Made by a program: the position numbers and the translations under genes. The notes under the pieces are model-generated. The model saw only the letters and a program-made list of their open reading frames with translations, was not told where the DNA came from and did not search any database. Below, piece after piece: positions 1-6,393 of a stretch of 9,985 nucleotides of DNA; the stretch's first letter is position 1; every line of letters starts with the position of its first letter. Source of the stretch: Pseudobdellovibrio sp. (GTDB lineage Bacteria; Bdellovibrionota; Bdellovibrionia; Bdellovibrionales; Bdellovibrionaceae). The stretch is taken from NCBI GenBank assembly GCA_025449725.1, contig JANWIU010000007.1, positions 1 to 9,985 on the forward strand, given 5' to 3'.

Positions 1-566
1 GGCACCTGTAAAGGCGCAACTTTTCTTGTGGAGTCCTGCTGATCGCGCTGCTTTTGCTGAGCTGCCAGATCCTGCTGATTTAATCCTAATTCTTGTGCGC
101 GTCTCTGAGCCCGATGCTCTGAAGAGGCTGTTAGATAAATTTTAACTTCTGCCTGTGGGAACACAACTGTTCCGCAATCACGGCCTTCGGCAACCAAACC
201 GCGGCCAACAAAAGCACATTGTCTTTGACTGTCTAAAAGTGAGGACCGTACTTCAGGGTAACTACTGATTTGGCTGGCAACATTTCCAACTTGCTCCTGC
301 CCGATTTCACTTGTCACATCAGTGTTGCGGAACCAAACTTGCGTTTTTTCATCAGTCATAACTACACGCCATTCACTGGACATGGCTAATTCTGTTAATG
401 CCGTTCGATCTTTTAAATCAATTCCTGAATGAAGAGCCGCATAAGCTAAACCACGGTAAAAAGCACCGGTAGAAACCCACGGCACTGAAAGCATTTTAGA
501 CAGTCCGCGGCTTACGGAAGATTTTCCTGATGCTGCCGGCCCATCAATTGTAACGACGAATCCCAT
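1..566 (-). CDS. cmk: Cytidylate kinase (partial, C-terminus beyond left edge)
   Basis: Cytosolic kinase that phosphorylates CMP and dCMP with ATP, in pyrimidine salvage and nucleotide supply. The frame is open from an ATG at 566 to the window edge, giving 188 residues; family members are about 220-230, so roughly the last 35-40 are missing. Visible landmarks: Walker A loop DGPAASGKSS at residues 8-17, the substrate-binding STGAFYR at 32-38, EGRDCGTVVFP at 127-137, the ASSEHRAQRR segment at 147-156, and the lid/Arg-rich QRDQQDSTRKVAPL at 173-186. The start is supported by AGGGA at 573-577, seven to eight bases upstream. It lies 24 bases after the hisC stop on the same strand, so the two are probably co-transcribed. 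In many proteobacteria the next gene would be rpsA, but that lies outside the window. Confidence 0.95.
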   Translation of the reverse strand, partial: MGFVVTIDGPAASGKSSVSRGLSKMLSVPWVSTGAFYRGLAYAALHSGIDLKDRTALTELAMSSEWRVVMTDEKTQVWFRNTDVTSEIGQEQVGNVASQISSYPEVRSSLLDSQRQCAFVGRGLVAEGRDCGTVVFPQAEVKIYLTASSEHRAQRRAQELGLNQQDLAAQQKQRDQQDSTRKVAPLQV

Positions 567-590
567 AGTTTATCCCTGAAAAGCCTCACA

Positions 591-1712
591 CTAACCGATT
601 TCAGAAACCTCAGTCAGCATTTTTTCGATAGCTTCAATGGCTTTTTTGTTTTCATATGGCAGGCCTACAGTCATTCGCATCAAGGTACGAAAGCCGTAAT
701 TTTGGACAGGTCTGAGAATTAGCCCTTTTTTAAGCAAATTTTTATGAACCTCTTCGGAATCACGCTTAGTATCGAATAAAACAAAGTTAGACTCAGATGG
801 ATAATAATTTAAATTCAAACGGGTCAGCTCTTTATAGAAATAATCTAAGCCGTCCCAAACCAGTTTTTGAGAATTTTTAATATATTCCTTATCATCCAGT
901 GCGGCCATGCCCGCTACTTGCGCCAGTTCATTAACATTAAATGGATTCCGAACACGGTTATAGTATTCAAGAACATATTCCGGGGCCAACATTGCGCCAA
1001 GTCTGAAGCCGGCCATTCCATAAACTTTTGAAAACGTTTTAATCACGATCACATTTGAGTAATGCCGGTAAAATTTTGCAGCTTCGCGGAACTCCGGGTT
1101 TCTGACAAATTCGGTATAGGCTTCATCAAATACTAACAGCACGTCATCCCGGTTTCCTAAGCGAACTAGAAATTCATCAACTTCTTTTCCTGCGACTATT
1201 GTTCCTGTTGGATTATTCGGATTAGGAATAAAAATGATTCTAATTCCTGCGGTTGGGTGATGAAAAAAATAATCGGCAATTGATTTCAAATCGAGAGTGA
1301 GGTCCGTCTTCATCGGTACCGTTTTAACTTTGACTCTGGCTGCCTGAGCACAAACCTGATAGGCCACAAAGGCTGCTTTCGACGTCAGAATGGAATCTCC
1401 GGGCTCACAAAAAATCCGGATTAAAAGATCAATAATTTCATTAGAGCCGTTGCCTATTGCGACCTGAGTGGAAGGAACGCCCCATACTTTAGAGATTTTT
1501 TGGACCAAGTCATAACAAGAGGGATCCGGATAGCGATGCTGAATTTTAAGATGCGATTCAACGGCTTCAATAGCCTTGGGGCTAGGTCCTAACGCGTTCT
1601 CGTTACTGGCCAGCTTGATAACTTCAGTTAAACCATATTCTCGCTGGGTTTCTGAAATGGGCTTCCCTGGCTTATACGGGATTAAATTTAGTATTTCCGC
1701 AGAAACTTTCAT
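591..1712 (-). CDS. hisC: Histidinol-phosphate aminotransferase (class I/II PLP enzyme)
   Basis: A PLP-dependent aminotransferase that swaps an amino group between glutamate/2-oxoglutarate and imidazole-acetol phosphate in histidine synthesis; members of this subfamily often also act on phenylpyruvate or related aromatic keto acids. The 373-residue form has LASNENALGPSP at 34-45, NPNNPTG at 164-170 (Asn167 contacts PLP), FDEAY at 195-199, the Schiff-base lysine Lys229 in TFSKVYGMAGFRLG, Arg237, and the carboxylate-binding Arg346 in RMTVG. The start at 1712 is chosen because AAAGGG lies six bases upstream (1719-1724) and the protein then begins in the usual family way. An in-frame ATG at 1778 would add 22 residues and nearly touch the divergent gene's start. 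The gene reads towards cmk with no tyrA or aroA between. HisC and the broader aromatic-type annotation cannot be separated by eye. Confidence 0.92.
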   Translation of the reverse strand: MKVSAEILNLIPYKPGKPISETQREYGLTEVIKLASNENALGPSPKAIEAVESHLKIQHRYPDPSCYDLVQKISKVWGVPSTQVAIGNGSNEIIDLLIRIFCEPGDSILTSKAAFVAYQVCAQAARVKVKTVPMKTDLTLDLKSIADYFFHHPTAGIRIIFIPNPNNPTGTIVAGKEVDEFLVRLGNRDDVLLVFDEAYTEFVRNPEFREAAKFYRHYSNVIVIKTFSKVYGMAGFRLGAMLAPEYVLEYYNRVRNPFNVNELAQVAGMAALDDKEYIKNSQKLVWDGLDYFYKELTRLNLNYYPSESNFVLFDTKRDSEEVHKNLLKKGLILRPVQNYGFRTLMRMTVGLPYENKKAIEAIEKMLTEVSEIG

Positions 1713-1714
1713 GA

Positions 1715-1743
1715 TTGACCCTTTACACTCGAACTCATAACAT
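1715..1743 (+). promoter_or_regulatory. Candidate sigma-70-type promoter for the hydantoinase-like pair
   Basis: TTGACC (1715-1720, five of six matches to the -35 consensus) is followed after 17 bases by TAACAT (1738-1743, four of six matches to the -10 consensus). Transcription would begin near 1750 and leave a leader of about 33 bases. The -35 box abuts the hisC start codon and overlaps its ribosome-binding site, so if it is real, the two divergent genes share control DNA. I could not find an equally good promoter for hisC in the same gap. This is a by-eye match only. Confidence 0.3.
1719..1724 (-). promoter_or_regulatory. Shine-Dalgarno site deciding the hisC start
   Basis: AAAGGG on the minus strand, six bases before the ATG at 1712. 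It favours the 373-residue HisC over the longer reading from 1778, which has no comparable site. Confidence 0.7.
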
Positions 1744-1782
1744 ACCGGATACAACAAAAGAAAGCTTGAGTTAATCATTATT

Positions 1783-3093
1783 ATGCCGAAACCTGCAATT
1801 GCACTCTATCTGGGCGAAACCTATGCCTCGCTTGGCATTTTCGATCTCGCAAAAGGCACTCAGCAATCCATCCAATTTGAAAAATCTGTATTTTTACCAC
1901 AGGTCTCTTTAAAGAATTTACTGGCACAGTCCAAACTAAAATTGCATGAAATTTACGGCGAAGCTGCGGAACCCGTTTCGGTATTTGTAGTCACAAAATA
2001 TTTTGACCGGCTTAAGCAATTTCGCCTGGGCGGAAGTATTTCACAGGTAATAGCAAAGGGGTTTGAAAATTCTTACAGCTTAAAAGACTCCAAGCTTTTG
2101 TCTTTAGCTGCTTCTCAGTTGATCGTCACACTTGAAAACGAAAATATCGATACGGCCTTCCTACAGGGCGAACTTGAACGGGTAAAAAAAATAAATCCTG
2201 ATCTTAATAAAGTGGTCATCGCATTACCGGAAAGTAAGTTTTCGGCCGCTAAAGTTGAACAAATTGTAAGTTTCTTTTCGGCCGCGGGTCTCAAAATATT
2301 TCTCTGCGGTCAGCCGCACAATCAAAGTGAACTTCGCAAGACCTTACTTAACGCCGGAAGCGAAGGACCGCGCGAAGAGGTTTCTAAAGATTTAATGGAT
2401 GCCTTTGGGGCCAAGACAGAAATTTTTTACTTTTGCCATAATGGCTTTAAATCAAAATTTGAAAATGCGGAGCTCTTTCACAGCTCGAATAACTTTTTTG
2501 CACACTGGCTTAAGAAAAATAAGTTAAATTACGGGGCTTACTTCGACGTAGAAACTTTTAAATTCCTGAGGAACCGCTCAGTTCCGTTATGGGAAAGTCC
2601 TTGGGGAACCATACCTATCGATAACTTTGAACAGACTGAATTCGAAATTCACCCGTTTGCAGAACTGAAATTAAATCAACTTTCAATGTTGTCTTTTGAC
2701 AAAACCAGTATTCAGCTTGAACCGGGACCTGTTGTCGCAGGCCGGGCCATCAAACCCCTGGTATTGGATTTGTTTTGGAAAGACCTGCAGGACAATGAGT
2801 TCTGTACCACATTGTTTACGGCTCTCTCTCAAGACAACCTGAAATCTAAAATTCAAAATATTTTTTCCGTTCTGGAAAAGGGACAAAAAAGTACTTTCCT
2901 GTTTGTATCAGGCGAAGAGTTGAAAAATCAGATTCGTGTTCTCATTCATTCACAGATAGAAATGCTGGCCTCAGGAGAAAACGTTCGCTTATATGGACCG
3001 CTGGCGGATACGTTTAATAACAGCCGACATCAGGCTAAAGGCACCTTCTCGTGGCCCCGTGAAATCATGGAAATGGCAGAGGTACAGGCGTGA
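1783..3093 (+). CDS. Diverged HyuA-like protein (hydantoinase/oxoprolinase A family), probable pseudoenzyme
   Basis: 436 residues against roughly 650-700 for typical HyuA/acetone carboxylase beta-type subunits. The family fold is suggested by order and spacing of weak matches: an N-terminal strand-turn-strand ALYLGETYASLGIFD (7-21) where the family has a D-x-GGTFTD phosphate loop; VFVVTKYFDRLKQFRLGG (67-84) resembling the conserved VALxTTxGFRDxLxIGR segment; a Rossmann-like helix-strand region at 143-175; FDVETFKFL (254-262) where DMGGTSTDV would be; EIH (288-290) where xDIHTxGAGGGS would be; and LEPGPVVAG then KPLVLDLFW (312-332), resembling GPxSAG and PTVTDAxLVL. The Asp and Gly residues of both phosphate loops and the glycine-rich block are absent, so ATP use looks unlikely. 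No signal peptide or membrane segment is visible, so it is probably cytosolic. The Shine-Dalgarno site is weak (TTGAG, 12 bases upstream). The downstream partner overlaps it by four bases. The gene itself is certain; the family call is inference. Confidence 0.7.
   Translation: MPKPAIALYLGETYASLGIFDLAKGTQQSIQFEKSVFLPQVSLKNLLAQSKLKLHEIYGEAAEPVSVFVVTKYFDRLKQFRLGGSISQVIAKGFENSYSLKDSKLLSLAASQLIVTLENENIDTAFLQGELERVKKINPDLNKVVIALPESKFSAAKVEQIVSFFSAAGLKIFLCGQPHNQSELRKTLLNAGSEGPREEVSKDLMDAFGAKTEIFYFCHNGFKSKFENAELFHSSNNFFAHWLKKNKLNYGAYFDVETFKFLRNRSVPLWESPWGTIPIDNFEQTEFEIHPFAELKLNQLSMLSFDKTSIQLEPGPVVAGRAIKPLVLDLFWKDLQDNEFCTTLFTALSQDNLKSKIQNIFSVLEKGQKSTFLFVSGEELKNQIRVLIHSQIEMLASGENVRLYGPLADTFNNSRHQAKGTFSWPREIMEMAEVQA
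3078..3082 (+). promoter_or_regulatory. Shine-Dalgarno site supporting a GTG start at 3090
   Basis: AGAGG inside the end of the upstream gene, seven bases before the GTG at 3090. It supports GTG initiation within the GTGA overlap (3090-3093) rather than a later start, and implies translational coupling. Confidence 0.6.
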
Positions 3094-4334
3094 ACGGTCT
3101 ACAGCTAAAAACACAATTTGAACTGCTGACAAAATTCTTAAAGTCGTGTTCGGTCGTGAATGCCGACGGGACGTTGCTTTACTCTAAAGATCAAGGCCCA
3201 CATCACCTTACGACCACTCGCCTTGTTGCATTTCAAATTGTAAAAAAGTATTTGCAGCCGCAGCCACATGACTTTTTTGTACTGAACGATCCCGAAAATG
3301 GCGGATTTCAATATACGAAGTTAATTTTTATCTCCGCCCTTCAACCTAATTTGTATCTCATTTGGGATGAAGATTTCGATGCTATTGATTTTAAAATTCC
3401 GCCGACGCCCCTGTATGACAAAGGCGCACGAAACGAATTTGTATGGAAGGCCCTGATAGAGAACCGTTCTTACTCTTCAGCTTTAGAACGCTTTATCGTA
3501 GCGCAAAAAGCGAAGGCCGATGCACTTCTGAAGATGCCACAGCTATTGGATTTAGTCTCTTCCGCTAAAAATCAGCAGGATTGGCTTAAAGTTTCGCAAG
3601 AAGTTTTTAACGTATTATTTAATACAAAAGCGCAAAGCTGCGGTGAAGCTTATTTTAAATTGGCGCCGACTCAAATGATCAAGCTGAAGCTAACCGTGGA
3701 AGAAAAGCAAAATGTAAAAATGTTTGTGTTGGACCTTACGAATACAAATTTAGCTGCCGACTTTCACTCTGCTTCGCATATATTTGAAAGTGCTGCCATT
3801 AAAAAAATTATCGATTTTTACGGTTGGGCCGAATTTTTTAATCAGTCGATTCTGGACAAAATTAAAGTTATATTGCCGCCGCGATCCATCGTTTCTAAAC
3901 CGCACGCAGAAGGTTTACATAATATCAGCATTCAGGCTATCGCGTCTCAGCTGTGTGAGCACTTGCTGACTCAGTTCAATAACCCGAGCCGCAAAACTCA
4001 TACGATGTTTCAGTACACTAATTTTTTAAGTTTTAAAGTACAGGCCGGCACTGCGTACTATAATAATTTGATCACAAAGCAAAGTGCTACTCTTGACTGC
4101 GTTGAGGAACTTGCAAATCTTCAAAAGATCGAAGTTAAATCTATGCGCCGGCTGGAAAGCCGCAGTCATGTCCTATTTGAAGTGAAATCAAATGACGGTA
4201 TAGTTCTAACGATTCAGAATAAATACGATATTGAGGGTTCCGATATAAAATTTAAAGTTAACGGTAAGCCGCAAACCTGTGGCGTTCATAAATTAGCTAA
4301 ATCTGACAGCGTTGAAATAAGCTGGGACTTCTAA
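3090..4334 (+). CDS. Diverged HyuB-like protein (hydantoinase/oxoprolinase B family), probable pseudoenzyme
   Basis: 414 residues, shorter than the usual 520-590 of HyuB/acetone carboxylase alpha-type subunits, but family landmarks occur in order: SCSVVNADGTLL (19-30, like FSCALFDADGRL), PHHL (37-40, like PVHLGSM), DFFVLNDPENGG (61-72, like DVFxLNDPYxGG), KIPPTPLYDKGARNEFVWKA (102-121, like RIPPVKLYxxGxxNED), the helix around ENRSYSSALERFIVAQKAKA (124-143, like ANVRTPEERxGDLRAQIAA), LDLTNTN (214-220, like VDFSGTS), and ILDKIKVILPPRSIVSKP (254-271, like PIEVIxPPGSLLNP). The C-terminal part (345-414) resembles the family's beta-rich tail without its glycine-rich end. The metal-site motif GGTHLPD is replaced by GGFQYTK (71-77), and the following HHAD pair is absent. 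It starts at GTG, overlapping the upstream gene by four bases, and ends at TAA 4332-4334. Activity is doubtful; a structural or regulatory complex with the partner is plausible but unproven. Confidence 0.75.
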   Translation: MNGLQLKTQFELLTKFLKSCSVVNADGTLLYSKDQGPHHLTTTRLVAFQIVKKYLQPQPHDFFVLNDPENGGFQYTKLIFISALQPNLYLIWDEDFDAIDFKIPPTPLYDKGARNEFVWKALIENRSYSSALERFIVAQKAKADALLKMPQLLDLVSSAKNQQDWLKVSQEVFNVLFNTKAQSCGEAYFKLAPTQMIKLKLTVEEKQNVKMFVLDLTNTNLAADFHSASHIFESAAIKKIIDFYGWAEFFNQSILDKIKVILPPRSIVSKPHAEGLHNISIQAIASQLCEHLLTQFNNPSRKTHTMFQYTNFLSFKVQAGTAYYNNLITKQSATLDCVEELANLQKIEVKSMRRLESRSHVLFEVKSNDGIVLTIQNKYDIEGSDIKFKVNGKPQTCGVHKLAKSDSVEISWDF

Positions 4335-4336
4335 GT

Positions 4337-4364
4337 CGCGAAGCAATCCTCGCGTGCGAAGCAA
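4337..4364 (+). repeat. Short direct repeat (GCGAAGCAA x2) with overlapping hairpin
   Basis: GCGAAGCAA occurs at 4338-4346 and again at 4356-4364, followed by one more GCAA. A perfect five-base-pair hairpin CGCGA/TCGCG (4337-4341 with 4350-4354, eight-base loop) lies across the first copy. It starts three bases after the stop of the HyuB-like gene. It could be a transcript-end structure or a remnant of a small dispersed repeat; too short to decide. Confidence 0.4.
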
Positions 4365-4366
4365 GC

Positions 4367-4396
4367 AAGGGCGGGTCTTTCAGGGCCGCCTTATTC
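4367..4396. terminator. Candidate bidirectional terminator between convergent genes
   Basis: GGCGG (4370-4374) pairs with CCGCC (4386-4390) around an 11-base loop, extended by a G-T wobble and an A-T pair. On the plus strand TTATTC follows, a weak U-rich tail; on the minus strand no T run follows. It sits in the 66-base gap between the HyuB-like gene and the convergent ilvA, where a shared terminator is expected. The stem is short and the tail poor, so confidence is moderate. Confidence 0.45.
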
Positions 4397-4400
4397 AAAC

Positions 4401-5606
4401 TTAGATAAACTTAGCGCCCCATTTTTGCAGAGCTTCCCTGATTTGCTTGATGTGTTCATGACTGGTTGTCTCAATCACAATATCAATTTTGGTTTCTTTT
4501 AAATTCAGGCCGGTCTGAATCCGGTCATGATGAACTTCAAGAATGTTAGCTTTGTGTTCTGCCAGAATTTTTGTGAGATGACTGAGGCTGCCGGGAATAT
4601 CTTTCACAATCACAGACATTTCGCTAAGGCGGCCACGCTGAATCTGACCGCGCTGAATAATTTGAGAAACAATGTTTAAATCAATATTGCCGCCACTGAC
4701 AAGAACACAGTTTTTTTCACCCAGCTTGGCCTTTTGAGAAAGCACGGCTGACAAGGCTGCAGCGCCCGATCCTTCTGCTACTGTTTTCACTCTTTCCAGT
4801 AAGAACACGATGGCTTCGGAAATTTCATCTTCGGTAACAGTCACCACATCATCTACGTACTTAGAAATGAAGTCCTGATACATGACTTCACTTGGTGCTT
4901 TAATAGCGATTCCATCTGCAATCGTCGCGAGGCTCCCCGGAACGTTGACGATATATTTTTGCTTAAACAGCTGATACATAGAATCTGCAGCGGCTGCCTG
5001 TACGCCGATAATTTTAATTTTAGGATTTAGGGACTTCAAAGCCACCGATATACCGCTGATGAGCCCGCCACCGCCAATCGGAATGATCATTGTATCCATT
5101 CCTTCGATTTGTTCAAAAACCTCAAGGCCTATGGTTCCTTGACCGGCAATAACTTTTTCATCTTCGTAAGGATGAACTAACGTAAGTGATTTTTCCTTCG
5201 CCAGTTGATAGGCGTATTCTTTTGTTTCATCGAAGCTCTGTCCCCATAAAATAACTTCGGCGCCATAGCCTCTCGTGCCCTGCACCTTCATTAGTGGTGC
5301 CGTTTCCGGCATGACGATTACGGATTTTACCTTATTTAAGCTGGCACTTAACGCCACACCTTGCGCGTGATTCCCCGCTGAACACGCAATGACTCCGCGT
5401 TTTTTCTCAGCTTCGGAAAGCGACGCGATTTTATTGGATGCTCCCCTGATTTTAAAGCTTCCGGTGCGCTGATAATTTTCAAGCTTAAAGTAAATGTCTT
5501 TACCGGCAATTTTTGAGCAAGAACTGGAATGGTCTACCGGCGTTTTGACAATACTATCTTTTATAACCTGATGCGCGGCTTTGATGTCTTCAATAGTGAC
5601 TTTCAT
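4401..5606 (-). CDS. ilvA: Threonine ammonia-lyase, short form with one C-terminal ACT domain
   Basis: PLP-dependent deamination of L-threonine to 2-oxobutanoate and ammonia, the entry to isoleucine synthesis or a threonine breakdown step. The catalytic domain spans about 1-320: Lys52 in GSFKIRGA forms the PLP Schiff base, SAGNHAQG (76-83) contacts the cofactor, GGGGLISG (178-185) holds its phosphate, and AEGSGAA (277-283) and VSGGN (303-307) complete the site. An ACT domain at 329-401 begins MSVIVKDIPGSL and carries EVHHDR (357-362), typical of the 400-residue single-ACT form rather than the 500-residue E. coli IlvA. The ACT domain suggests allosteric control by an amino acid. ATG at 5606 fits the family N-terminus, though its Shine-Dalgarno match is poor (GGTGG only one base away). 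It follows tpiA by 40 bases, across a hairpin. No other branched-chain pathway gene is in view. Confidence 0.92.
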   Translation of the reverse strand: MKVTIEDIKAAHQVIKDSIVKTPVDHSSSCSKIAGKDIYFKLENYQRTGSFKIRGASNKIASLSEAEKKRGVIACSAGNHAQGVALSASLNKVKSVIVMPETAPLMKVQGTRGYGAEVILWGQSFDETKEYAYQLAKEKSLTLVHPYEDEKVIAGQGTIGLEVFEQIEGMDTMIIPIGGGGLISGISVALKSLNPKIKIIGVQAAAADSMYQLFKQKYIVNVPGSLATIADGIAIKAPSEVMYQDFISKYVDDVVTVTEDEISEAIVFLLERVKTVAEGSGAAALSAVLSQKAKLGEKNCVLVSGGNIDLNIVSQIIQRGQIQRGRLSEMSVIVKDIPGSLSHLTKILAEHKANILEVHHDRIQTGLNLKETKIDIVIETTSHEHIKQIREALQKWGAKFI

Positions 5607-5631
5607 GCCACCAGTTTATGCCCAAATGACT

Positions 5632-5653
5632 TCAGTAGCAAGAGCGCTACTGA
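5632..5653 (-). terminator. Perfect 8-bp hairpin containing the tpiA stop codon
   Basis: TCAGTAGC (5632-5639) and GCTACTGA (5646-5653) pair perfectly around a six-base loop, with a possible extra wobble pair. The tpiA TAG stop (5647-5649) lies in the first arm as transcribed. No proper T run follows on the minus strand, so it is a poor classical terminator. It may instead lower read-through to ilvA, protect the 3' end of the glycolytic mRNA, or mark processing. Confidence 0.4.
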
Positions 5654-6393
5654 GCGGTACTGATTTTTAAGAAAGAATCCGGCTGCAACGAAGCGCCGCC
5701 GATTAAAAACCCGTCTACATGAGGAATCTTTAACAATTCACCTGCATTTTCCGGCTTTACACTGCCACCGTACAAGAGCTGAACGTTTTTAAATCCTTGC
5801 GAAGACAAGTATTCAAAAAGCTTTGCGTGAACTTCAGCAACTTGTTCTTTTGTAGCGACCTTTCCGGTTCCGATAGCCCAAACCGGTTCGTAAGCGACAA
5901 CCAGGCGCAGCTCTTTGTTAATTTCTTTTAACCCGTTATTAAGCTGGGAATAACAAACGTCCAAAGTCTTACCGGCTTCTCTCTGTGCGAGAGTTTCACC
6001 GATACAGAAGACAGGTAATACTTGAAGGCTTTGCAAAACGGCGACTTTTTTATTTAATGTATCGTCCTGCTCTTTAAAAATTTCTCGTCTTTCGCTATGG
6101 CCAACCAAAGCCACACCTGCCTGAAGTGACTTTGCCACCTCAGCGGAATTTTCTCCTGTGAAGGCCCCGGATTTTTCAGCGTAAACATTTTGCGGACCAA
6201 ACTGGATGTCTGTGCCGGCGCAAAGACTGGAAACAGCTTCTAAGGCAAAAGCCGACGGGAATATCATCACTTCACGGTTCGAAAAAAAATCCGGAATTTT
6301 AAAAATATCGTTCTTAAGTTTGATTACAAATTCGCGCGCTTCTTCCGGAGTTTTATTCAGCTTCCAATTGGCAGCGTAAATCTTTTTGTTCAC
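5647..6393 (-). CDS. tpiA: Triose-phosphate isomerase
   Basis: Interconverts dihydroxyacetone phosphate and glyceraldehyde 3-phosphate in the cytosol. The 248-residue TIM barrel is of normal length and has all key residues: Asn9 and Lys11 in AANWKLN, electrophile His99 in GHSERR (98-103), catalytic base Glu169 in AYEPVWAIGTG (167-177, which also begins the mobile lid), and the phosphate-binding LYGGSV (207-212) and IGGASL (231-236). The start codon is GTG at 6391-6393, overlapping the pgk stop in a GTGA arrangement; ACAGG at 6401-6405 is seven bases upstream. This predicts translation coupled to pgk. Many bacteria have secG after tpiA; here ilvA follows instead. Confidence 0.97.
   Translation of the reverse strand: MNKKIYAANWKLNKTPEEAREFVIKLKNDIFKIPDFFSNREVMIFPSAFALEAVSSLCAGTDIQFGPQNVYAEKSGAFTGENSAEVAKSLQAGVALVGHSERREIFKEQDDTLNKKVAVLQSLQVLPVFCIGETLAQREAGKTLDVCYSQLNNGLKEINKELRLVVAYEPVWAIGTGKVATKEQVAEVHAKLFEYLSSQGFKNVQLLYGGSVKPENAGELLKIPHVDGFLIGGASLQPDSFLKISTAQ

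Noticed and set aside
1713..1778. N-terminal extension of hisC from an upstream ATG, giving a hydrophobic start
   Set aside because: The added 22 residues are not family-like, have no good ribosome-binding site, and would leave four bases between divergent start codons. The ATG at 1712 has AAAGGG at ideal spacing.
2683..2886. Short minus-strand frame within the HyuA-like gene
   Set aside because: Antisense to a longer frame that is coupled to its downstream neighbour; no independent support.
3784..3969. Short plus-strand frame in another phase of the HyuB-like gene
   Set aside because: Fully inside a longer frame with family motifs on both sides of it, so it is a shadow rather than a frameshift product.
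1783..4334. Annotating the pair as working hydantoinase or 5-oxoprolinase
   Set aside because: Motif order supports family membership, but nucleotide- and metal-binding residues are absent, so an enzymatic name would mislead.
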